Positions 7,238 through 15,950 of a DNA stretch of 18,009 bases are shown here, piece after piece. A program made the translations under genes and the position numbers. Below the pieces are notes generated by a model. The model did no database searches and was not told the origin of the DNA. It saw only the letters and a list, made by a program, of their open reading frames with translations. Each line of letters opens with the position of its first letter. Position 1 is the first letter of the stretch. The stretch comes from Pseudomonadota bacterium (GTDB lineage Bacteria; Pseudomonadota; Alphaproteobacteria; Acetobacterales; Acetobacteraceae), in contig JAKAZX010000030.1 in the NCBI GenBank assembly GCA_021826485.1, forward strand, positions 1 to 18,009, in the 5' to 3' direction.

Positions 7238-8980
7238 TTTCAGGAAGACGCCCCGCCCCCCGTCCCCAGCGGCCCCGGCCTGTTCGGCGACGCCGCCCCG
7301 GCGCCGGAGGCGACGCCCTACCGCGTGCTGGCGCGCAAATACCGCCCAACCAGCTTCGCCGATTTGATCGGCCAGGACGCGATGGTGCGCATCCTGCGCA
7401 ACGCCTTCGCGCTCAACCGGGTGGCGCATGCCTTCATGCTCACCGGGGTGCGCGGCGTCGGCAAGACCACCACGGCGCGCATCATCGCCCGCGCGCTGAA
7501 CTGCGTGGGACCGGACGGCACCGGCGGCCCCACCGCCGACCCGTGCGGGGTCTGCCCCAACTGCACCGCGATCCTGGCCGACCGCCATCCCGACGTGCAG
7601 GAGATGGACGCCGCGTCGCGCACCGGCGTCGATGACGTGCGCGAGATCATCGAGGCGACCCGCTTCCGCCCCATGCAGGCGCGCAAGAAGGTGTTCGTCA
7701 TCGACGAAGTCCACATGCTGTCCCGCAACGCCTTCAACGCGCTGCTGAAGACGCTGGAGGAGCCGCCGCCCCACGTCACCTTCATCTTCGCCACGACCGA
7801 GCTGCGCAAGGTGCCGGTGACGGTGCTGTCGCGCTGCCAGCGTTTCGACCTGCGCCGCGTGCCGCTGAGCGATCTGGCGGCGCATTTCGGCCGTATCGCC
7901 GAGCGGGAGGGGCTGACCGCCGAGCCCGAGGCGCTGGCCCTGATCGCCCGCGCCGCCGACGGCTCGGTGCGCGACGGGCTGTCCCTGCTGGACCAGGCGA
8001 TCGCCCAGGCCAGCCAGGGCCAGCCGGTGACGGCGGCGCAGGTGATCGAGATGCTCGGCCTCGCCGACCGGGGGATGGTGCTCGACCTGTTCGAGGCGGT
8101 GATGCAGGGCAAGCCGGCCGCGGTGCTCGCGATCACCGACCGGGCGCACGAGCTTGGCGCCGATCTCGGTGTGCTGTTGCAGGACCTGCTGGAACTGACG
8201 CACACGCTGACCCGCCTGAAATCGGTCCCGGCGCTGCGCGACAGCCCCGAACTGCCGGAGGCCGAGCGGACGCGCGGCGCGGCGCTGGCCGATGCGCTGT
8301 CGATCCCGGTGCTGGCGCGGACCTGGCAGATGCTGCTGAAAGGCGCGGCGGAGGTGGAAACCGCGCCCGACCGGCGGGCGGCGGCGGAAATGGTGCTGAT
8401 CCGCCTGTGTCATGTCGCCGACCTGCCGCCGCCGGGGGATCTGGTTCGCCGGCTGGCCGAGGGCGGGGTTGCGGCGCTGCCGCCCGCCTCGCCGCCGGGC
8501 GGCGGGGGCGGGGTGCGGGCGATGGCCGGCGGCGGCGCGGTCGCGCTGGCGTCCGCCGGTCCCCGGCTCGCCGGCTTCCGCGACGTGGTGGCGCTGGCCG
8601 AGGCGGAGCGGCAGGCGATGCTGAGCGCGCATCTGCTGCATTCGGTGCATCTGGTGCGCTTCGCCCCGCCGGTGATCGAAGTGCGGCCGGAGCCGGACGC
8701 GCCCCGCGACCTGGCGGCGAAACTCGCCGCCCTGCTCGGCGCTGCCACCGGTACGCGCTGGACCATCGCGCTGTCGACGGCACCGGGGGAGCCGACGCTG
8801 GCCGCGCAGGACCGGGCGGAGGAGACGGCGCGGCGCAGCGAGGCCGCGGCGCACCCGCTGGTGCAGGCGATCCTGGAGGCGTTCCCGGGCGCCGAGATCG
8901 CCGCCGTGCATCCGCCGCCCGCCGCCCCCGAGGCCGAGCCGCCGCCATCCGACGACCCGCCCGACGATTGGGAGACCTGA
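7226..8980 (+). CDS. dnaX: DNA polymerase III subunit tau/gamma (clamp loader ATPase)
   Basis: The product is 584 residues. It is the AAA+ motor of the clamp loader that opens and loads the beta clamp; the tau C-terminus ties polymerase and helicase together. Walker A GVRGVGKT is at 74-81, zinc-module cysteines are at 93, 107, 110 and 113, Walker B with DEVH is at 160-163, and the SRC motif is at 202-204. A Pro-rich N-terminal extension (1-30) with two GLF copies precedes the core. After the collar domain a glycine-rich stretch (425-437: five Gly, then three Gly) leads to an Ala/Pro-rich linker and a tau-type C-terminal domain. I see no A-rich slippery site like the E. coli frameshift signal. 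The open frame extends upstream through ffs, but ATG 7226 is the only sensible start after the SRP gene. ybaB follows one base after the stop. Confidence 0.96.
   Translation: MSGLFQEDAPPPVPSGPGLFGDAAPAPEATPYRVLARKYRPTSFADLIGQDAMVRILRNAFALNRVAHAFMLTGVRGVGKTTTARIIARALNCVGPDGTGGPTADPCGVCPNCTAILADRHPDVQEMDAASRTGVDDVREIIEATRFRPMQARKKVFVIDEVHMLSRNAFNALLKTLEEPPPHVTFIFATTELRKVPVTVLSRCQRFDLRRVPLSDLAAHFGRIAEREGLTAEPEALALIARAADGSVRDGLSLLDQAIAQASQGQPVTAAQVIEMLGLADRGMVLDLFEAVMQGKPAAVLAITDRAHELGADLGVLLQDLLELTHTLTRLKSVPALRDSPELPEAERTRGAALADALSIPVLARTWQMLLKGAAEVETAPDRRAAAEMVLIRLCHVADLPPPGDLVRRLAEGGVAALPPASPPGGGGGVRAMAGGGAVALASAGPRLAGFRDVVALAEAERQAMLSAHLLHSVHLVRFAPPVIEVRPEPDAPRDLAAKLAALLGAATGTRWTIALSTAPGEPTLAAQDRAEETARRSEAAAHPLVQAILEAFPGAEIAAVHPPPAAPEAEPPPSDDPPDDWET
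8497..8519 (+). other. G-quadruplex-type motif inside dnaX at the gamma/tau boundary
   Basis: Four G runs (3, 5, 4 and 3 G, loops of 4, 1 and 3 bases) lie on the coding strand at codons 424-432, which encode the glycine tract. The pattern fits G3+N1-7 rules. It may simply reflect Gly codons in GC-rich DNA. Confidence 0.35.
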
Positions 8981-8981
8981 C

Positions 8982-9305
8982 ATGAAGAACCTTGCCGGCC
9001 TGATGAAGCAGGCCAGCCAGATGCAGAAGAAGATGGAGGAGATGCAGGAACGGCTGGAAGGCCTGGACATCGAGGGCACGGCCGGCGCCGGCATGGTGAC
9101 GCTGACCCTCAGCGGCAAGGGCGCGCTGAAATCGGTCCGCATCGACCCGCGGCTCGCCGATCCGGCGGAGACGGAGACCCTGCAAGACCTGCTGGTCGCC
9201 GCCCATGCCGAGGCGCGCCGCAAGATGGAGGCGACCGCGGCGGAGGAGATGCAGAAGGTCACCGGCGGCCTGTCCCTGCCGCCGGGGATGAAGCTGCCAT
9301 TCTGA
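8982..9305 (+). CDS. ybaB: YbaB/EbfC family nucleoid-associated protein
   Basis: The product is 107 residues, the typical size. This family forms tweezer-like dimers that bind DNA and is found in the bacterial nucleoid. The N-terminal helix MKNLAGLMKQASQMQKKMEE is rich in Met, Gln and Lys and is characteristic. It is followed by GTAGAGMVTLTLSGKG (32-47), the beta-sheet core, and a C-terminus ending GLSLPPGMKLPF, also typical. The start is ATG 8982 with GGAG (8971-8974) 7 bases upstream inside the end of dnaX. The gap to dnaX is one base and recR follows 13 bases after the stop. This dnaX-ybaB-recR order is widely conserved and suggests co-expression with recombination and replication functions. 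Confidence 0.95.
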   Translation: MKNLAGLMKQASQMQKKMEEMQERLEGLDIEGTAGAGMVTLTLSGKGALKSVRIDPRLADPAETETLQDLLVAAHAEARRKMEATAAEEMQKVTGGLSLPPGMKLPF

Positions 9306-9318
9306 GGCATCCGGCCTG

Positions 9319-9912
9319 ATGGGCGGCGAGGAGGTCGAGCGGCTGATCGGCCTGCTCGCCCGACTGCCCGGCCTCGGCCCGCGCAGTGCCCGCCGGGCGG
9401 CGCTGAAGCTGCTGCAACAGCCGCAGGCCCGCATGCTGCCGCTGGCCGCGGCCCTGACCGACGCGGCGCGGGCGGTGAAGCCGTGCCGCCTGTGCGGCAA
9501 TCTCGACAGCACCGACCCGTGCAGCGTCTGCACCGACCCGCACCGCGACCGCGGCGCGATCTGCGTGGTGGAGGGGGTGGGCGACCTGTGGGCGCTGGAG
9601 CGTGCGGGCGTGCATCCCGGCCTGTATCACGTGCTCGGCGGCACGCTCTCCGCCCTCGCCGGCACCGGGCCGGAGGACCTGAACCTCGCGCCGCTGCTCG
9701 CCCGCTTGCAGAGCGGCGGGATCGCCGAGGTGATCCTGGCGCTGGGCGCGACCGTCGATGGCGCGGCGACCGCGCACTGGCTGACCGAGCGCATCGCGCC
9801 ATTCGGTGCTAAGGTGACCCGAGTCGGCCAAGGGGTGCCGATCGGCGGCGCGCTGGAAGTGCTCGATGACGGCACGCTGGCTGCGGCATTGCGGGGGAGG
9901 CGGCCGATTTGA
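9319..9912 (+). CDS. recR: Recombination mediator protein RecR
   Basis: The product is 197 residues, standard length. With RecO and RecF it loads RecA on SSB-coated single-stranded gaps. The helix-hairpin-helix LPGLGPRSARRAAL is at 16-29, the four-cysteine zinc finger is Cys56, Cys59, Cys68 and Cys71, and the Toprim domain starts near 80 with VVEGVGDLWALE (Glu85) and contains LGGTLSAL (107-114) and LALGATVDG (140-148). The C-terminal VTRVGQGVPIGGALEVLDD completes the fold. The start is ATG 9319; a weak GAGG at 9304-9307 overlaps the end of ybaB. The stop TGA 9910-9912 shares its last base with the start of the MFS gene, so recR translation probably feeds the downstream gene. Confidence 0.97.
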   Translation: MGGEEVERLIGLLARLPGLGPRSARRAALKLLQQPQARMLPLAAALTDAARAVKPCRLCGNLDSTDPCSVCTDPHRDRGAICVVEGVGDLWALERAGVHPGLYHVLGGTLSALAGTGPEDLNLAPLLARLQSGGIAEVILALGATVDGAATAHWLTERIAPFGAKVTRVGQGVPIGGALEVLDDGTLAAALRGRRPI

Positions 9913-11300
9913 TGCAGGACCTGGGTGTCACGGGTGCGGCGATCACCGCACGGCTGGACCGGCTGCCGGCGACGCGCACGATCTGGCGGCTGGTGGTGCT
10001 GCTGTCGGTCGGCGGCTGCTTCGAGCTGTACGATCTGCTGATGACCGCCTATGTCAGCCCCGGCCTGATCCGCTCCGGCATCTTCCAGGGTGGCAGCAAG
10101 GGTTTTCTTGGCCTGACCGATCAGGCGGGGTTCGCCTCGATCACCTTCGCCGGGCTGTTCGTGGCGACGATCGGCCTCGGCCACATCGCCGACCGTTACG
10201 GGCGGCGGGTGATCTTCACCTGGTCGCTGCTGTGGTATTCGGTGGCGACGCTGGTGATGGCGACGCGCACCACCGCGCTCGGCGTCGATCTGTGGCGTTT
10301 CATTGCCGCGATGGGCGTCGGCGTCGAGCTGGTCACCATCGATACCTATGTCGCCGAGCTGGTGCCCAAGCGGATGCGCGGCCGCGCCTTCATGGTCAAC
10401 CAGATGATCCAGTTCTGCTCGGTGCCGATGGCGGCGCTGATGGGCTGGATTTTCGTTCCGATCGACCCGTTCGGTATTTCCGGCTGGCGGATCGTGGCGG
10501 CGTTCCCGGCCATCGCCGCCGTGCTGGTCTGGTGGATCCGGCGCGCCGTGCCGGAAAGCCCGCGCTGGCTCGCCCAGCAGGGCCGTTCGGCGGAAGCGGA
10601 CCGGATCGCCGGGGAGATCGAGCGGCAGGTGGCGGCCGACGCGGGAACCACCCTGCCGCCGCCGGAGCCGGCCGGGGCGGAAGAAGCGGCCGGCGGATCG
10701 CTCCGCGATATCTGGGTGCCGCCGTACCGGCGGCGGACGATCATGCTGATCGTGTTCAACCTGTGCCAGACGATCGGCTATTACGGGTTCAACAACTGGG
10801 TGCCGGCGCTGATGGCCGCGCAGGGGGCGACGTTCACCCACAGTCTTGAATATTCTTTCATAGTCGCCCTGGCCAGCCCGACCCTGCCGCTGCTGTTCTA
10901 CAAGCTGACCGACCGGACCGAGCGGAAATGGCAGCTCGTCGGCTCGGCCGCGGCGATCGGCGTGTTCGGCCTGCTGTTCACGCTTTCGACGGTGCCGGCA
11001 TGGCTGATTTTCTGCGGGGTTGCGCTGACCACCTCGAACAACATGCTGTCCTACTCGTTCCATGCGTATCAGCCGGAACTGTTCCCCACCCGCGTACGGG
11101 CACGCGCGGTCGGGTTCGTGTATTCGTTCAGCCGGCTTTCGACGATCTTCACCAGCTTCCTGATTGCCTACTTCCTCCAGCATTTCGGCGCGCCGGGTGT
11201 CTTCGCGTTCATCGGGGCGGCGATGCTGGTCGTGATCTTGTCGATCGGGCTGTTCGGGCCGCGCACGCGGGGGCTGGCGCTGGAGCAGATCTCCCACTGA
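9912..11300 (+). CDS. MFS transporter, metabolite:H+ symporter type (substrate unknown)
   Basis: The product is 462 residues with about 12 hydrophobic segments in two halves. The MFS motif A loop GHIADRYGRR is at 90-99 between helices 2 and 3, ELVPKRMRGR follows helix 4, and PESPRW begins the central cytoplasmic loop, as in the sugar/organic-anion porters. The central loop (about 220-265) is hydrophilic. The second half carries GYYGFNNWVPAL and DRTERKW, a second motif A-like loop. FELYDLLMTAYVSP in helix 1 carries acidic residues typical of H+-coupled family members. Substrate cannot be assigned; a small organic acid, sugar or vitamin is possible. ATG 9912 overlaps the recR stop (TGATG), with GGGGGAGG at 9893-9900; TTG 9909 is the alternative. 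The ABC importer begins 67 bases downstream. Confidence 0.88.
   Translation: MQDLGVTGAAITARLDRLPATRTIWRLVVLLSVGGCFELYDLLMTAYVSPGLIRSGIFQGGSKGFLGLTDQAGFASITFAGLFVATIGLGHIADRYGRRVIFTWSLLWYSVATLVMATRTTALGVDLWRFIAAMGVGVELVTIDTYVAELVPKRMRGRAFMVNQMIQFCSVPMAALMGWIFVPIDPFGISGWRIVAAFPAIAAVLVWWIRRAVPESPRWLAQQGRSAEADRIAGEIERQVAADAGTTLPPPEPAGAEEAAGGSLRDIWVPPYRRRTIMLIVFNLCQTIGYYGFNNWVPALMAAQGATFTHSLEYSFIVALASPTLPLLFYKLTDRTERKWQLVGSAAAIGVFGLLFTLSTVPAWLIFCGVALTTSNNMLSYSFHAYQPELFPTRVRARAVGFVYSFSRLSTIFTSFLIAYFLQHFGAPGVFAFIGAAMLVVILSIGLFGPRTRGLALEQISH
10842..10862 (+). other. Local cluster of AT-rich, uncommon codons in the MFS gene
   Basis: Codons 311-317 (agt, ctt, gaa, tat, tct, ttc, ata) contrast with the G/C-ending codons used almost everywhere else in the window. 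They encode the SLEYSFI stretch entering a membrane helix of the second half. Confidence 0.5.
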
Positions 11301-11307
11301 GCGGACG

Positions 11308-11337
11308 CGGAGCGGGCTGGTTTCCGGCCCGTTTCCG
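11308..11337 (+). terminator. Weak hairpin after the MFS gene
   Basis: CGGA (11308-11311) and CGGGC (11313-11317) pair with GCCCG (11327-11331) and TCCG (11334-11337), leaving small internal bulges. It sits just after the MFS stop but has no T tract; it may only weaken readthrough into the ABC operon. Confidence 0.3.
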
Positions 11338-11352
11338 TGCATCATGACGCAG

Positions 11353-11358
11353 AGGAGG
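11353..11358 (+). promoter_or_regulatory. Shine-Dalgarno AGGAGG that sets the binding-protein start at ATG 11368
   Basis: This is a full consensus SD. It lies 9 bases before ATG 11368 but inside the frame if ATG 11344 were used, so the upstream ATG is rejected. The resulting N-terminus is a clean signal peptide. Confidence 0.8.
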
Positions 11359-11367
11359 AACTCCACC

Positions 11368-12609
11368 ATGTCCAAGCCCCACCTGCTCCGGCCGGCGCTG
11401 TTCGCCGGCGCCGCCTGCCTTGCTCTTGCCGGTGTCGCGCAGGCCCAGGAACCGATCCGAATTGGCGTGATCGGCGAGGAATCGGCGGTCGCCGGTGCCT
11501 CCATCACCAAGGCCGCGCAGATGGCGGCCGACGACATCAATGCCAAGGGTGGCATCGCCGGGCGCAAGGTCGAGGTCATCACCTACGACAATCATTCCTC
11601 GGCCGCGGACGGGGTGCGGGCATTCCAGCGCGCGGTCAGCCAGGACCACGTGGTCGGCGTGATCGCCACCTATATCAGCGAGGTGGCGCTGGCCATCGAA
11701 CCGTGGTCGGCGCGGCTGCACATGCCGTTCATCACCACCGGCGCCGCCAGCAACGAAATCTCCAAGCAGGTCCACAAGGACTACGACCACTTCAAATACA
11801 CGTTCCACGGCTGGCTCACCTCGGCGTTCATTGCGCAGTCGATCTGCGACGCCCAGCATGATCTGCTGGTCACCGGCCTGCACATGAAGACCGCGGTGAT
11901 CATGAGCGAGGATGCGGCCTGGACCACGCCGCTGGATGAACGCTACATGGATTGCCTGCCGAAGGCCGGGCTGCAGGTGCTCGACCACATCCGCTTCAAT
12001 CCCGACACGACCGACTTCACGCCGATCTTCCGCCAGATCGAGGCGAAGAATCCGGACGTGATCGTCACCGGCATCAGCCATGTCGGCGTGCAGCCGACCG
12101 TGCAGTGGCGCGACCAGCAGGTGCCGATCCCGATGGTGGGGCAGAGTTCGCAGGCCACCACGAGCACGTTCTGGAAGGACACGAACGGCGCGGCGAACGG
12201 CGTGGTGACGGCCTCGGCGGCGACGCCGGGCGTGGCGCTGACGGAAACCACCATCCCGTTCACCGAAGCCTACCAGAAGCGGTTCGGCGATTCGCCGTCC
12301 TACACCGGCTACACGACCTATGATGCCGTGCATTATCTGGCGGAGGCGGTCGGCCGCGCCGGGTCCAACGATCCGGACAAGGTGGTCGCGGAGATGGAGA
12401 AGACCAACTATCTCGGCACCGTCGGGCGCATCCAGTTCTACGGCAAGGACGATCCGTTCACCCACGCCCTGAAATACGGGCCGGGGCTGGTCACCGGCGT
12501 CACCTTCCAGTGGCAGGACGGCAAGCAGGTGACGCTGTGGCCGGCCGACAAGGCCAACGGCAAGCTGCAATTCCCGCCGTTCGTGAAGACACAGCACGCA
12601 GCGAACTGA
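11368..12609 (+). CDS. Periplasmic substrate-binding protein of a branched-chain amino acid-type (HAAT) ABC importer
   Basis: The product is 413 residues. The signal peptide has positive residues, a hydrophobic core (LFAGAACLALAGV) and the cleavage site AQA|QE after about residue 26. The mature protein begins IRIGVIGEESAVAGASI and continues AAQMAADDINAKGGIAGRKVEVITYDN, the standard opening of the Peripla_BP_6/LivK fold. ITTGAASNEIS near the ligand cleft and FNPDTTDFTPIFRQIEAKNPDVIV in the second lobe fit the same family. It captures a solute in the periplasm for the LivH/LivM-type permeases encoded downstream. Members of this family bind branched-chain amino acids, other amino acids, amides, urea or aromatic acids, and the sequence alone does not tell which. 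A hairpin terminator follows the stop, which would give more binding protein than membrane components. Confidence 0.9.
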   Translation: MSKPHLLRPALFAGAACLALAGVAQAQEPIRIGVIGEESAVAGASITKAAQMAADDINAKGGIAGRKVEVITYDNHSSAADGVRAFQRAVSQDHVVGVIATYISEVALAIEPWSARLHMPFITTGAASNEISKQVHKDYDHFKYTFHGWLTSAFIAQSICDAQHDLLVTGLHMKTAVIMSEDAAWTTPLDERYMDCLPKAGLQVLDHIRFNPDTTDFTPIFRQIEAKNPDVIVTGISHVGVQPTVQWRDQQVPIPMVGQSSQATTSTFWKDTNGAANGVVTASAATPGVALTETTIPFTEAYQKRFGDSPSYTGYTTYDAVHYLAEAVGRAGSNDPDKVVAEMEKTNYLGTVGRIQFYGKDDPFTHALKYGPGLVTGVTFQWQDGKQVTLWPADKANGKLQFPPFVKTQHAAN

Positions 12610-12643
12610 GCTTGCACCGGTACGCAGGGCTGGCATGATCCCG

Positions 12644-12675
12644 CGGCCCGGGTCAGGATCGCCCGGGCCGGTTTT
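12644..12675 (+). terminator. Intrinsic terminator/attenuator between binding-protein and permease genes
   Basis: CGGCCCGGG (12644-12652) pairs perfectly with CCCGGGCCG (12662-12670) around a 9-base loop, and GTTTT follows directly. Its position inside the transporter operon suggests partial termination that lets the binding protein exceed the permeases. No separate permease promoter is evident in the short remainder. Confidence 0.7.
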
Positions 12676-12690
12676 CTGGAACGGAGACGC

Positions 12691-13560
12691 ATGCTCGCTC
12701 TGCAAATCCTGATCGACGGATTTGCCATCAGCGCGCTCTATGCGCTGGGCGCGGTCGGCTTCACGCTGCTGTTCGGCGTGTCCGGCGTGCTGAACCTGTC
12801 GCACGGCGCGATCGTGGTGGTCGCGGCGCTGATCGGCTGGGCGGCGGCGTCGATCCTCGGCACCTATCTCGGCAATCTGGTCGGCGTGCTGGCGGCGCTG
12901 GCCGCCGCCTATGCGACGTATTTCGCCGTGGTGCGGCCGATCCAGCGATCCCCTGCCATCCCGCGGGAGGAGACGGAGATCTTCGTGCTCACCGGCACGC
13001 TGCTCTGGAGCATCATGATCCAGGTGGGCGCGGCCTGGTGGTTCACCGACAATCCGGTGACGATCCGCCCGCTGATCGCGGGCGTCGTCAACATCGTCGG
13101 CGTGCGCACGCCCGCCAACGAGGTGATGATCGCAGTCCTGTGCTGGGTGGTGATCGGCCTGCTGTGGCTGCTGGTGAACCGCACGCGGGCGGGGCGGGCC
13201 CTGCTGGCCGCGGCGATCAATCCGCGCGGACTGGTGCTGCTCGGCTTCGAACTCGACAGCATCTATCTGCTGGTCTGGACCATCTACGGCGTGCTGGCGG
13301 GCATCGCGGGCGTGCTGCTCGCCTCCTTCCTCGGCGTCGGCACCAACAATATCGGGCAACTCACCGCGAGCGCGTTTTCCATCGTGGTGATGGGCGGGCT
13401 GGGCAGCGTCTCCGGCTCGCTGGTGGCGGCGTTCGTGGTCGGATATCTGGAGACGCTCACCGCCTATCTGGTTGCCCCGACGCTGCGCCCGGTGCCGGCG
13501 CTACTGCTGCTGGTGCTGGTGGTCTATGTGCGCCCGCAAGGGCTGCTGGGGCGGCGCTAG
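12691..13560 (+). CDS. livH: LivH-type permease of the HAAT ABC importer
   Basis: The product is 289 residues, the usual length for LivH, with about eight hydrophobic helices. Family landmarks are FAISALYALGAVGFTLLFGVSG at the N-terminus, LNLSHGA (33-39), the central cytoplasmic loop RTRAGRALLAAAINPRG, in which the usual coupling-helix arginines are present, and VVMGGLGSVSGSLVAAF near the C-terminus. It forms one half of the inner-membrane pore with the following LivM-type protein. ATG 12691 is preceded by GGAG (12683-12686), only 4 bases away. Substrate is unassigned. The next gene begins 3 bases after its stop, so the permeases are co-translated. Confidence 0.9.
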   Translation: MLALQILIDGFAISALYALGAVGFTLLFGVSGVLNLSHGAIVVVAALIGWAAASILGTYLGNLVGVLAALAAAYATYFAVVRPIQRSPAIPREETEIFVLTGTLLWSIMIQVGAAWWFTDNPVTIRPLIAGVVNIVGVRTPANEVMIAVLCWVVIGLLWLLVNRTRAGRALLAAAINPRGLVLLGFELDSIYLLVWTIYGVLAGIAGVLLASFLGVGTNNIGQLTASAFSIVVMGGLGSVSGSLVAAFVVGYLETLTAYLVAPTLRPVPALLLLVLVVYVRPQGLLGRR

Positions 13561-13563
13561 ACG

Positions 13564-14483
13564 ATGGCCCGCATCCTGCGCTCCCCGCTCGGCTGGATCC
13601 TGCTGCTGTTGCTGGCCGCGGCGGCGCTGCCGTGGTGGGTGTCGGCCTACATCCTCGGCGTGCTCACCGTCTCCTACTATTTCGGCGTGTTCGCGATGGC
13701 GTGGGACCTGCTGTTCGGCTTCGCCGGCGAGGTCAATTTCGGCCCGACCTTCCTGATCGGGCTGGGCGCCTACACCGCCGGCATCCTCGACAATACGATG
13801 CACTGGCCGATCCTGGTCTGCGCCGCGTCCGGCGCGCTGGTGGCGACGCTCGGCGGGCTGCTGCTGGCGGTGCCGGCGCTGCGCCTGCGCGGCCCGTATT
13901 TCGGGCTGGTGACGCTGGTCGCGGTGCTGCTGCTGCAAAACGCGATCGTGATCTTCGCCGGCGTCACCGGCGGGGAGATCGGCATGAACGTCGCCGACGT
14001 GCTGTCGATCGACGCGGCGACGAACTACTGGATCGGCCTCGGTTTCATGGCGGTGTGCGGGGCGCTGCTGTTCGGCCTGTCGCGCTCGGCGATCGGCCTG
14101 ATCCTGCAGGCGAGCGGCCAGGACGCGATCGAGGCGGCGGCGCTCGGCTTCAACGTCACCAAGCACAAGATCGCGGCGTTCTGCGTCAGCGCCCTGTTCT
14201 CCGGCCTCGCCGGTGCGATGCTGGTGTTCTACGAGGGCACCGCGTCGGTCGATACCGTGATCGACCTCGCGATCGTCGTGCAGATCATCATCGCAGCCGT
14301 GCTCGGCGGGCGGCGGACCATCCTGGGCCCCGCGATCGGCGCGATCCTGCTGGTGGTGGGCGGGGAGGCGCTGCGGCCGCTGGGGCAGCTCAACACCTTC
14401 GTCGTTTCCGCGATCGCGCTCGCCGTCATCCTGTTCTTTCCGGACGGGCTGCTCGGCCATGTCCTGCGCCGGGGCGAGCGGGA

Positions 14484-14487
<4 letters not shown>
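13564..14487 (+). CDS. livM: LivM-type permease of the HAAT ABC importer
   Basis: The product is 307 residues with 8-10 predicted membrane helices. LivM landmarks are AMAWDLLFGFAGEVNFG (near 44-60), LRLRGPYFGLVTLVAV (about 104-119), the coupling loop SGQDAIEAAALGFNVTKHKIAAF (about 183-205), and AVLGGRRTILGPAIGA near the end, followed by FFPDGLLGHVLRRG. Family members commonly have AGLVSLG where this protein has AGEVNFG, a small variation near the pore. It pairs with the LivH-type protein to form the channel. Its stop TGA 14485-14487 overlaps the ATPase start as ATGA, so the last three genes are tightly coupled. No strong Shine-Dalgarno is seen before ATG 13564. Confidence 0.9.

Positions 14488-15950
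<1,463 letters not shown>

Noticed and set aside
7226..8980. E. coli-type programmed -1 frameshift in dnaX
   Set aside because: No X XXY YYZ heptamer of the A-rich kind is present at the domain boundary; the glycine tract is the better candidate for making a short form.
11209..13359. 716-codon open frame on the minus strand opposite the binding protein and LivH genes
   Set aside because: It is rich in His, Asp, Arg and Gln with no recognisable domain, and lies opposite well-identified genes. Long antisense frames are expected at this GC content.
13038..14483. Upstream extension of the fused ATPase frame
   Set aside because: It overlaps LivH and LivM out of frame and encodes Arg/Ala/Gly-rich sequence. 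ATG 14484 begins a normal ABC domain.
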